This document shows, piece after piece, positions 10,606-18,049 of a DNA stretch of 64,000 bases (position 1 is the first letter of the stretch; each line of letters opens with the position of its first letter). A program made the translations under genes and the position numbers. The notes under the pieces are model-generated. The model was not told the DNA's origin. It did not search any database and was given only the letters and a program-made list of their open reading frames with translations. This DNA comes from UTCFX2 sp963788145 (GTDB lineage Bacteria > Chloroflexota > Anaerolineae > Anaerolineales > UBA4823): assembly GCA_963788145.1 (NCBI GenBank), contig CAWBFQ010000003.1:248001-312000 (forward strand). Direction: 5' to 3'.

Positions 10606-11103
10606 ATGCGCTATATTACAACGATTGGCAATCATGAATTCCTGGTTGAAGTGCTGGATGAAAAACATATCATCCTGGATGGCAAGACTTATGAGGTGGA
10701 TTTTGTTTCAGTTGGGGATCAACCGGTATATTCCTTGTTGCTGGATGGTCTTTCGTATGAAGCATTCATCTATCCAGCAGGCAAAGCCTGGCAGGTGCTT
10801 TTTCAAGGTATCTCATATGAAGCTCTGGTTGAGGAGGAGATGGAAAAACAACTCCGCATGGCTTCAAGCGGTTCTATAAGCGAGGCTGCTGAGTATCACC
10901 TGAAAGCCCCGATGCCTGGGTTGGTAGCCATGGTGTTTATCTCGGACGGGGATCAGGTTCAGAAGGGCGATGTGTTGATCGTACTGGAGTCGATGAAGAT
11001 GCAAAATGAGTTAAAAGCTCCGCGTGCCGGCATGGTAACGCAAATGCGCGTTAAACCTGGAGATGGGGTCGAACAGCGCCAAATTTTGTTAACCCTGGTA
11101 TAA
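10606..11103 (+). CDS. Biotin carboxyl carrier protein
   Basis: 165 residues with a C-terminal biotinyl domain: APMPGLVAMV, then VLESMKMQNELKAP, where the MKM lysine is the biotinylation site, at the usual spacing from the C-terminus. The N-terminal 90 residues are a poorly conserved region common in carriers of PccB/MmdA-type enzymes. It supplies carboxybiotin to the upstream carboxyltransferase. Confidence 0.92.
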   Translation: MRYITTIGNHEFLVEVLDEKHIILDGKTYEVDFVSVGDQPVYSLLLDGLSYEAFIYPAGKAWQVLFQGISYEALVEEEMEKQLRMASSGSISEAAEYHLKAPMPGLVAMVFISDGDQVQKGDVLIVLESMKMQNELKAPRAGMVTQMRVKPGDGVEQRQILLTLV

Positions 11104-11121
11104 CTAAGGATAGGTGATCCG

Positions 11122-11754
11122 TTGGAAAATCAGGAAATCGAGATCAAATTCTATGTACAGGACCTCAACCGAATAAAAACGCGCGTTGAGGCGCTCGGCG
11201 GTAAGTTGGTCCAACCGCGCGTATTGGAAATCAACCTGCGCTATGACACCACAGATGGCCTTCTGGCTAAGAATTTTCAAGTGCTGCGCTTGCGCCGCGA
11301 CACCGAATCGAGATTGACTTTCAAGGGTCCGGCTCAAATGAGCCAGGGTGTGCGCGTGCGCCAGGAGATCGAATTTGTGGTGGATGACTTTGAGAAAGCT
11401 AACCTCTTTCTCACCGCATTGGGCTACCAGACGATCATGATCTACGAGAAATTCCGCACAGTGTATGACCTGGACCTGGTGCATGTCACTCTCGATGAAA
11501 TGCCTTACGGGGAATTTGTGGAGCTGGAAGGACCGGATGTCCCAACGTTAAAATCGGTAAATGAAAAACTGGGCTTGAATTGGGCTGCTGGCGCGCCTGC
11601 AAGCTATACCATGCTTTTCGAGATCATTCGCCAAAAGATGAAATTGTCTTTCCGTGATCTGACTTTTGAGAATTTTGAGACGCTCACCATCAATCCGGAC
11701 GACTTGGGCGTGGTTCGGGCGGATGATACGAAGATCAGATGGTCGCCTGAATAG
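11122..11754 (+). CDS. CYTH-domain protein (class IV adenylate cyclase / triphosphatase family)
   Basis: 210 residues. The N-terminal EIEIKFYV matches the ExExK signature of CYTH triphosphate-tunnel enzymes. Further tunnel-type charged strands follow: LRLRRD, LTFKGP, RQEIEFVV, YEKFRTVYD and EFVELEGP. Family members act on triphosphates such as ATP, thiamine triphosphate or inorganic triphosphate; the substrate here is not assignable. The start is a TTG at 11122 preceded by AGGTGAT. It is the last gene of the acyl-CoA carboxylase operon and ends 2 bp before the convergent murI. Confidence 0.8.
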   Translation: MENQEIEIKFYVQDLNRIKTRVEALGGKLVQPRVLEINLRYDTTDGLLAKNFQVLRLRRDTESRLTFKGPAQMSQGVRVRQEIEFVVDDFEKANLFLTALGYQTIMIYEKFRTVYDLDLVHVTLDEMPYGEFVELEGPDVPTLKSVNEKLGLNWAAGAPASYTMLFEIIRQKMKLSFRDLTFENFETLTINPDDLGVVRADDTKIRWSPE

Positions 11755-11756
11755 AG

Positions 11757-12581
11757 CTAAAGGGAGGCAGCCAACTGAACCTGTTGGACCGCTGCGCGAA
11801 CCCCAAGCATTTGCAACAGTGCACCCTGCAGCCGGGCAGGATCGTCGGTGGTTTGATAGGTGACGCTCCCAACCCGGGCGGGTTTTGTTGGCTGCAGTAA
11901 TCCATTCGCGTCTAAAACGTGCCGCACCTGACGGGCAACGGCTGGCGCAGGATCAATCACGCGCACATGTGTTCCAGCGATCTGCTGGATCAATGGGATC
12001 ACGAAGGGATAATGGGTGCAGCCCAGCACTACCGTGTCTGCGCCCTGGGCAAGCATGGGTTGGAGTGCATCTGCGAGAATCGAGCGCGTGACTGGACCAT
12101 CCAGATCACCTTTTTCAATTTGGGTCACTAACCCAGGGCAAGTGTGCTGCAGCACAGTGACGCCCTTCGCAAAGCGCTCAATCACCGAGGCGTATAACGC
12201 TCCCTGAAATGTGGCGGTTGTGGCAAGCACTGCAACAGTTTTGCTTTCCGTGTGCTCGGCGGCAGGCTTGACTGCTGGCTCCATTCCAACAAAGGGGGTT
12301 TCTGGGAAGGTCTGGCGTAGGGATTGCAGCGCGGCGGCGGAAGCGGCGTTGCAAGCTACAACGATGATCTTTGCTCCATTTTCTAATAGATGTCGGCTGA
12401 TTCTTTCTGCAAATTGGCGCACTTGCAGCAGCGGGCGCGGCCCATAAGGAACATTCGCCTGATCGGCCAGGAAGAACAGATCTTCAGAGGGCAATTCTTG
12501 ACGAATCGCCCGCAGGACCGATAGCCCCCCGACGCCCGAATCAAATATCCCGATGGGAGAGATATCTTGTGGGAAAGACAC
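11757..12581 (-). CDS. murI: Glutamate racemase
   Basis: About 274 residues, normal length. It contains the signature IGIFDSGVGGLSVLRAI and the two catalytic cysteine regions VVACNAASAAA and VLGCTHYPF. It makes D-glutamate for peptidoglycan, so the organism builds a murein wall. The start is a GTG at 12581, one base after the stop of the upstream gene on the same strand, indicating coupled expression. Confidence 0.94.
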   Translation of the reverse strand: MSFPQDISPIGIFDSGVGGLSVLRAIRQELPSEDLFFLADQANVPYGPRPLLQVRQFAERISRHLLENGAKIIVVACNAASAAALQSLRQTFPETPFVGMEPAVKPAAEHTESKTVAVLATTATFQGALYASVIERFAKGVTVLQHTCPGLVTQIEKGDLDGPVTRSILADALQPMLAQGADTVVLGCTHYPFVIPLIQQIAGTHVRVIDPAPAVARQVRHVLDANGLLQPTKPARVGSVTYQTTDDPARLQGALLQMLGVRAAVQQVQLAASL

Positions 12582-12582
12582 G

Positions 12583-13308
12583 TTATATATGGTTGGTCGC
12601 GCTGTGAATAAAGGAGTTGAAGAGAGCTTGCATCGCGGGATCCTTTTTCAACCATTCAGGATGCCATTGCACAGCAACCCCAAACGGGTATTCAGGCAGT
12701 TCAAAGGCTTCGATCACGCCATCGGGGGAATAGGCGCTGGGCTTAAGACTGGCCGCCAGTTGGCGGATACCCTGGTGATGTTGGCTGTTGACCTGGGCTT
12801 CGGTCTGCTGCATGATCTGGTGGATCTGGCTGTTTGGATCAATTATGACGGAGTGCCAAAGGTGATCGCGAGGCAATGTCTCTGGGGTTTGGTGGCTTAG
12901 TGATCCGGGATATTGGTCCAGCAGGTCTTCATATAATGTTCCACCCAGGGCGACATTGATTAACTGCAATCCCCGGCATATCCCGAAGAATGGACGTTTC
13001 AGTTCCATGATCCGTTCAAGCAGATAGATCTCAACCCGATCGCGGTCTGGATCAATATTATCCACTCGCGAGTGAGACTGGCTTCCGTATGTTTCTGGTA
13101 AAATATCTCCGCCGCCGGAGAACAACAAGCCATCCAGTCGGTTAAGCAAGTCATCCATTTGCATGGGTGACAGACCCAGCGGGACCAGAACAGGAATCCC
13201 CCCTGATTCTGCAATAGATGATACGTAGGCTTCGTTAATGCAGAGCTGGGCATATCCGGATCGGTTTTGGGTGCGATAAGTCGTAATTCCTATTAGCGGA
13301 GTATTCAT
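12583..13308 (-). CDS. Class I glutamine amidotransferase-like hydrolase (PuuD/peptidase C26 type)
   Basis: 241 residues. Nucleophile motif FGICRGLQLINVALGGTLY, oxyanion-type segment GLLFSGGGDILPE and catalytic His-Glu motif VQWHPEW define the gamma-glutamyl-GABA hydrolase family (peptidase C26). Members cleave gamma-glutamyl amides such as gamma-glutamyl-GABA; the substrate here is not certain because no other putrescine genes are nearby. It sits one base from murI. Confidence 0.85.
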   Translation of the reverse strand: MNTPLIGITTYRTQNRSGYAQLCINEAYVSSIAESGGIPVLVPLGLSPMQMDDLLNRLDGLLFSGGGDILPETYGSQSHSRVDNIDPDRDRVEIYLLERIMELKRPFFGICRGLQLINVALGGTLYEDLLDQYPGSLSHQTPETLPRDHLWHSVIIDPNSQIHQIMQQTEAQVNSQHHQGIRQLAASLKPSAYSPDGVIEAFELPEYPFGVAVQWHPEWLKKDPAMQALFNSFIHSATNHI

Positions 13309-13343
13309 CGCGCATGCCTTTTTGCTTTCAGCCTGATTCGAAA

Positions 13344-13373
13344 AGGGCGCAGCACTGATGAAGTCTGCGCCCT
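13344..13373 (-). terminator. Rho-independent terminator after rplS
   Basis: Perfect 9-bp inverted repeat (AGGGCGCAG / CTGCGCCCT, arms 13344-13352 and 13365-13373). Read on the minus strand it is followed by TTTTC. It lies 19 bp beyond the rplS stop and before the next minus-strand gene. Confidence 0.75.
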
Positions 13374-13391
13374 GAATAGGGTTGATTGCAA

Positions 13392-13740
13392 TTAGTTGAA
13401 TTTTTGTTTAAGCCGGGCGCGCTTGCCGGTGCGTTCACGCAGGAAATAAAGCTGAGCTTGGCGGACGGCAGAGTGTCGCTCGACCACAACTTTTTCAATC
13501 CGCGGGGAACGGATCAGGAAGGTTCGCTCGACGCCGATTCCATTGCTGGCTAAACGCCGCACGGTGAAATTGCCTTCATTTCCGCCGCCTCGCAGGCGAA
13601 TGATAGTGCCGCGAAATTCTTGCACGCGCTCGATTATTGCCCTCTTTAATGCGCAGGAAAACTTTTACCATGTCGCCAGGGCGGAGATCAGGGATATTGG
13701 GGTTAACAGGGGCTTCTAAAGATTTCAGCAGTTCTTCCAT
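13392..13740 (-). CDS. rplS: 50S ribosomal protein L19 (one frameshift)
   Basis: The ATG at 13740 opens MEELLKSLEAPVNPN and IPDLRPGDMVKVFLRIKEG, the L19 N-terminus. The frame slips near 13633 and continues as ERVQEFRG, then IIRLRGGG and TFLIRSPRIEKVVVERH, YFLRERTGKRARLKQKF. The joined protein is about 115 residues, the normal size. L19 sits at the 30S-50S interface. Because the gene is essential and single-copy in most bacteria, the break argues for sequence error rather than decay. Confidence 0.93.
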
Positions 13741-13804
13741 CGTCTTTCATCCTTAACCGATGATTATGATTAATCCATTGGATTATTCCATTACACAACA
13801 CAAA

Positions 13805-13819
13805 GCCGCCACAGGCGGC
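13805..13819 (-). promoter_or_regulatory. Hairpin in the rplS leader
   Basis: Perfect 6-bp GC stem (GCCGCC / GGCGGC) with a 3-nt loop, between the predicted promoter and the rplS start. The position would allow leader-level control of L19 synthesis; no further support. Confidence 0.4.
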
Positions 13820-13829
13820 GCGGTCAAGT

Positions 13830-13857
13830 ATTATACCACTTTGTGCATGATTTGCAA
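13830..13857 (-). promoter_or_regulatory. Sigma-70 type promoter for rplS
   Basis: On the minus strand TTGCAA (13857-13852) is followed after 16 bp by a perfect TATAAT (13835-13830), about 90 bp upstream of the rplS start. Confidence 0.6.
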
Positions 13858-13909
13858 GAAAATGAACAAACCAATTCTCCAATTCTTCCAGTGATGGTTG
13901 TCCATCAGG

Positions 13910-13915
13910 TATAAT
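13910..13915 (+). promoter_or_regulatory. -10 box, probably giving a leaderless pfkB-family transcript
   Basis: A perfect TATAAT ends only 8 bp before the ATG at 13924, so transcription would start at or next to the start codon. There is no Shine-Dalgarno sequence. No clear -35 was found. Confidence 0.45.
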
Positions 13916-13923
13916 GGTTTGCT

Positions 13924-14772
13924 ATGAACAAGATGATTATCCTGGAGCCTGTAGATTATTTGGTGATTGGTCACCTGACAGTCGATCTCACCCCGCAGGG
14001 AAAACGACTGGGCGGCACTGCTGCTTATTCCGCTCTGACTGCCCGCGCCCTTGGATTAAAGGTTGGGGTTGTCACTGTTTGGGGCGCGGAAATTCCTCTC
14101 GGAGCTATGGGGGATATTCCGGTGGTAAGCTTCCCATCCGATCAAAGCACCATCTTTGAGAACCGCTACGCGGATGTGGCGCGCACACAATATCTGATCC
14201 AACGCGCAGATGATATTGAATATTATCATGTACCTGAACCGTGGCGCTCTGCCAGAATTGTTCATCTTGGACCAGTTGCCCAGGAGATTGGACCTGGTTT
14301 CAGCCGAAATTTTCCCAATGCCTGGATTGGGGTTACGCCGCAAGGCTGGCTGCGTCAATGGGATGCGGATGGGAAAGTCAGCCCGGTTGAATGGCCAGAG
14401 GCTGGTTATGTTTTGGAACAAGCCGGTGCAGCTGTGATCAGTGTGGATGATGTCGATGAGAATGAAGACCGCATCGATGAAATGGCAGCTTTTTGCCGAG
14501 TGCTGGCTGTAACCGAAAGCCGTTTAGGCGCGCGTGTCTATTGGAATGGAGATGTCCGCCGGTTCCATCCTCCCAACGTAGAAGAAGTTGACCCAACCGG
14601 CGCCGGGGATATCTTTGCAGCCGCTTTCTTTGTGCGCCTCTTTGCCACGCGTGATCCATGGGAGGCAGGAAGGTACGCCACGCATCTGAGCGCCATCTCG
14701 GTCACCCGACCTGGGCTGGAGGGTATCCCTACTCAGGATGAAATTAATGCCTGTCTGGTAGAGGTTTTCTGA
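13924..14772 (+). CDS. PfkB-family carbohydrate/nucleoside kinase
   Basis: 282 residues. N-terminal DYLVIGHLTVDLTPQGKRLGGTAAYSA and C-terminal anion-hole/base motif DPTGAGDIFAAAFF are the two PfkB (ribokinase superfamily) signatures. It phosphorylates a sugar, nucleoside or similar alcohol with ATP; the substrate is not identifiable. The gene precedes parA by 9 bp and seems to be the first gene of the par operon. Confidence 0.85.
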   Translation: MNKMIILEPVDYLVIGHLTVDLTPQGKRLGGTAAYSALTARALGLKVGVVTVWGAEIPLGAMGDIPVVSFPSDQSTIFENRYADVARTQYLIQRADDIEYYHVPEPWRSARIVHLGPVAQEIGPGFSRNFPNAWIGVTPQGWLRQWDADGKVSPVEWPEAGYVLEQAGAAVISVDDVDENEDRIDEMAAFCRVLAVTESRLGARVYWNGDVRRFHPPNVEEVDPTGAGDIFAAAFFVRLFATRDPWEAGRYATHLSAISVTRPGLEGIPTQDEINACLVEVF

Positions 14773-14781
14773 GGATTACCA

Positions 14782-15573
14782 ATGGGACGCATCTACACTA
14801 TTGCCAACCAAAAAGGCGGGGTTGGAAAGACCACTACCGCGATCAACCTGGGAGCTTATCTGGCTTATTATGGACAAAAAGTGCTGTTGGTCGATCTGGA
14901 CCCTCAGTCCAACGCGACCTCTTGCTTGAAGATTGATAAGTACGGAGTTAAAGGCGGCACTTATGAAGTGTTGATCGGCGCAGCGCCCGCGGCGAATTTC
15001 ATCTTACATAACCCACGTTTGAAGCTCTCGCTTCTCCCGGCTTCGCCGTCTCTAGCAGGTGGTGAGGTGGAACTGGTCAACGAGTTGGCTCGCGAAACCC
15101 GCTTGAAGAAGGGGTTAGAACACATCATCGATCGCTATGATTACATCATTATCGATTGCCCGCCATCGTTAGGACTATTGACGCTCAATGGCCTGGTAGC
15201 AGCGAAAGATGGCGTGATTATCCCGGTGCAATGTGAATACCTGGCGCTAGAAGGGCTCAGCCAGCTTACTCAAACTCTGGAGCGGGTACACGAAGCCATT
15301 AGCCCTGAACTGGCGGTGCGTGGAGTGGTGTTGACTATGTTCGATAGCCGCACCATTTTAGCCAATGATGTGGTTCAGGAAGTCCGCCGTTTCTTCGGGG
15401 ATCGCGTATTCAAGGCCATTGTCCCGCGCAGCATTCGCCTGGCTGAAGCTCCATCCTATGGTCAGCCGATCTCAATTTATGCCCCAGGGTCCAACGGCGC
15501 TCAGGCTTATGCAGCCCTGGCGCATGAAGTACTGGAGGAAGATGGAATCCGTATCCCTTTGCCGGAAATGTGA
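14782..15573 (+). CDS. parA: Chromosome-partitioning ATPase ParA (Soj type)
   Basis: 263 residues with the deviant Walker A NQKGGVGKTTTAINLG, Walker A' VLLVDLDPQSNAT and Walker B YIIIDCPPSLGLLTLN. There is no N-terminal helix-turn-helix, so it is the Soj type. It forms dynamic nucleoid-bound assemblies that move ParB-parS complexes. The stop overlaps the ParB start region by a few bases. I saw no parS palindrome in the window. Confidence 0.95.
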   Translation: MGRIYTIANQKGGVGKTTTAINLGAYLAYYGQKVLLVDLDPQSNATSCLKIDKYGVKGGTYEVLIGAAPAANFILHNPRLKLSLLPASPSLAGGEVELVNELARETRLKKGLEHIIDRYDYIIIDCPPSLGLLTLNGLVAAKDGVIIPVQCEYLALEGLSQLTQTLERVHEAISPELAVRGVVLTMFDSRTILANDVVQEVRRFFGDRVFKAIVPRSIRLAEAPSYGQPISIYAPGSNGAQAYAALAHEVLEEDGIRIPLPEM

Positions 15574-15575
15574 AC

Positions 15576-16439
15576 ATGGTTCGTAAAACTGGACTTGGAA
15601 GAGGTTTAGACGCCTTAATCCCTGGCAGCGATCACCCGCAGACTTCAGGTGTGCTCACGCTGCCGGTGGAACAGATCATCCCGAACCCGCGCCAGCCCCG
15701 CTCGCATTTTGACCCGGATGAACTGAGCGAATTAGCAGATTCAATCCGTGAGCATGGCATCTTGCAGCCGTTGATTGTCACTGAGAGTGATGAGCTAGGC
15801 CAATATGTGCTGGTTGCGGGCGAGAGGAGATTATTGGCAGCTCGCCAGGCCGGGCTGGAGCGCGTACCAGCGATGATTCGAACGGCCAGTGATCTGGAAC
15901 GGCTTGAACTGGCTTTAATCGAGAACATCCAGCGATCCAACCTCGGTCCACTCGAAGCCGCCGAAGCGTATCGCCAGCTCTCAGAAGATTTTGGGTTGTC
16001 TCATGAGGAAATCTCCCACCGAGTAGCGAAAAGCCGGGTGACGGTGACGAATACACTGCGGCTGCTCAAGCTCCCCGAAAGCGTCCAGGTTGCTTTGGCG
16101 CAGGGCGAGATCAGCGAAGGCCATGCCAGGGCATTGTTGGGGCTGGCCACGCCCCAGGCTCAAGCGGCTGCGCTACAGACCATCCTGACCCAGGAATTGA
16201 ATGTCCGCCAGACCGAAGCTCTGGTGCGGCGCCTGAGCGGTGAACGACCCAAACCGACTGAGAAAACCGCCCCCTCCCCAGAAATCAATGACCTGGCAGA
16301 TCGGTTACAAGCTTTTCTGGGTACTCGGGTGAGCCTTTCTGGGCGGGAAAAAAAAGGAAAGATTACCATTTTTTATTATTCTGAAGAAGAATTAAACGCC
16401 CTGGTGGATCGACTGCTGGGGCCAACCTGGGATAATTAA
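15576..16439 (+). CDS. parB: Chromosome-partitioning protein ParB (Spo0J type)
   Basis: About 287 residues. N-terminal KTGLGRGLDALIPG, then IIPNPRQPRSHF, the CTPase-domain motif VAGERRLLAARQAGLERVPAM and ALIENIQRSNLGPLEAAEAY, then the helix-turn-helix (SHEEISHRVAKSRVTVTNTLRLL). It loads on parS as a sliding clamp and stimulates ParA. ATG 15576 is chosen over an upstream GTG. Confidence 0.95.
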   Translation: MVRKTGLGRGLDALIPGSDHPQTSGVLTLPVEQIIPNPRQPRSHFDPDELSELADSIREHGILQPLIVTESDELGQYVLVAGERRLLAARQAGLERVPAMIRTASDLERLELALIENIQRSNLGPLEAAEAYRQLSEDFGLSHEEISHRVAKSRVTVTNTLRLLKLPESVQVALAQGEISEGHARALLGLATPQAQAAALQTILTQELNVRQTEALVRRLSGERPKPTEKTAPSPEINDLADRLQAFLGTRVSLSGREKKGKITIFYYSEEELNALVDRLLGPTWDN

Positions 16440-16442
16440 ACG

Positions 16443-18044
16443 ATGTATATCTACAACGCCCGCATTTACACCATGGATCTGGCCCAGCCGATGGTTTCGG
16501 CGCTGGCTATCCGCGATGGAAAAGTGGTTGCTGCAGGAAATGACTCGCAGATTTTGATGGAATTCTCAGGACAGATGGCGGGGCAAGACTTGCATGGACA
16601 GACCATTTTACCAGGATTGACCGATGCTCACCTGCACTTGGAATACTATTCCCTCGGTTTGAAGAAAATAGACTGTGAAACAGCGACGAAAGCCGAGTGT
16701 TTGCGGCGGGTGGCGGAACGGGCCGCCAAAGCGCCAGAAGGGGAGTGGATTCTTGGTCACGGCTGGAACCAGAATAGCTGGCCGGAGGGTTTTGGCAGCG
16801 CCGTTGAGTTGGAGGAGGTAGCTTTCGGTCATCCGGTTTATCTGACGGCCAAATCACTGCATGCCGCCTGGGCCAATACCGCCGCACTGCATCTGGCCGG
16901 GCTTGACGAACAATCCGCAGACCCGCCGGATGGGAAGTTGGGGCGCGCAGCCGATGGTCGCCTGAATGGGATTCTCTTCGAGGGGGCGATGGGTCTGGTT
17001 TCGCAAGTCACACCCGTCCCCACTCCCGCAGAGTTAGCTCAGGCGCTGCGGGATGCCCAATCGAACCTCTGGCAAATGGGCCTGACAGGCGTGCATGATT
17101 TCGACCGCCGGCGCTGTTTCCAGGCGCTGCAGATTCTGCATCAGCAGGATGAGTTGCATTTGCGCGTTCTGAAGAGCATTCCGCTGGAAGACCTGCCTCT
17201 TGCGGTTGGGTTGGGTTTGCGCAGTGGGTTTGGCGACGATTGGTTGAAGATTGGCAGCGTCAAGCTCTTTGCCGATGGCGCTCTGGGACCGCAGACTGCG
17301 GCAATGCTCCAACCCTATGAAGGCAGTCTGGATGAGCGTGGCTCGTTGTTCCTGGATGCTGAAGAGATCGTCGAGCATGGCAAGCTGGCGGTCGAGAACG
17401 GTCTGTCATTGGCTGTGCATGCCATCGGAGACCGCGCCAATCATGAGGTGCTGCAGGCGATCAGCCGCCTACGCCAATTTGAGCGTGAGATCACAGGCGC
17501 CTCTGCAGGGAATTCCAAGACAGAATTGCGCCACCGGATCGAGCATGTTCAACTAATCCATCCCGACGACGCAGGCAGGCTGGCGAAATTGGGGATCATC
17601 GCTTCAATGCAGCCCCTCCACGCCACTTCAGATATGGAGATGGCCGATCGCTATTGGGGAGAGCGGGCAAAAACTTCCTATGCCTGGAAATTGCAACTGG
17701 ATCATGGCGCAGCGCTGGCGTTTGGATCGGACGCGCCAGTGGAATCGCCCAATCCGTTCCTGGGGCTGCACGCCGCGGTAACGCGCCAGCGGCTGGATGG
17801 CAGCCCTTCTGTGGACGGATGGATCCCGGAGCAGAGGATCGCCCTGGAGCAGGCTATTCAGGCCTATACTACCGGAGCGGCCTATGCAGCCGGCTGGGAA
17901 GATCGGTTGGGACAATTGAAGCCGGGTTACCTGGCTGATTTGATCCTGTTGGATCGAGATCCTTTTGAGCTTCCACCACAGGAACTGGGCGCCCTCTCGC
18001 CTGAGGCAACCATGGTGGGTGGTGAATGGGTTTTTCAGAAATAA
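16443..18044 (+). CDS. Amidohydrolase family protein (YtcJ-like)
   Basis: 533 residues, the size of the amidohydrolase-3 group. Metal-site motifs: GLTDAHLHLEYY near residue 60, LAVHAIGDRAN, RIEHVQLIHPDD, and FGSDAPVESPNPFLG near the C-terminus. Members are often annotated as N-substituted formamide deformylases, but function is rarely known. It begins 4 bp after parB and ends 6 bp from the convergent sortase-fusion gene, with no visible terminator between them. Confidence 0.85.
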   Translation: MYIYNARIYTMDLAQPMVSALAIRDGKVVAAGNDSQILMEFSGQMAGQDLHGQTILPGLTDAHLHLEYYSLGLKKIDCETATKAECLRRVAERAAKAPEGEWILGHGWNQNSWPEGFGSAVELEEVAFGHPVYLTAKSLHAAWANTAALHLAGLDEQSADPPDGKLGRAADGRLNGILFEGAMGLVSQVTPVPTPAELAQALRDAQSNLWQMGLTGVHDFDRRRCFQALQILHQQDELHLRVLKSIPLEDLPLAVGLGLRSGFGDDWLKIGSVKLFADGALGPQTAAMLQPYEGSLDERGSLFLDAEEIVEHGKLAVENGLSLAVHAIGDRANHEVLQAISRLRQFEREITGASAGNSKTELRHRIEHVQLIHPDDAGRLAKLGIIASMQPLHATSDMEMADRYWGERAKTSYAWKLQLDHGAALAFGSDAPVESPNPFLGLHAAVTRQRLDGSPSVDGWIPEQRIALEQAIQAYTTGAAYAAGWEDRLGQLKPGYLADLILLDRDPFELPPQELGALSPEATMVGGEWVFQK

Positions 18045-18049
18045 GGTAT

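Noticed and set aside
13741..16443. parS site near parAB
   Set aside because: I looked for TGTTTCACGTGAAACA-like palindromes and found none in this region.
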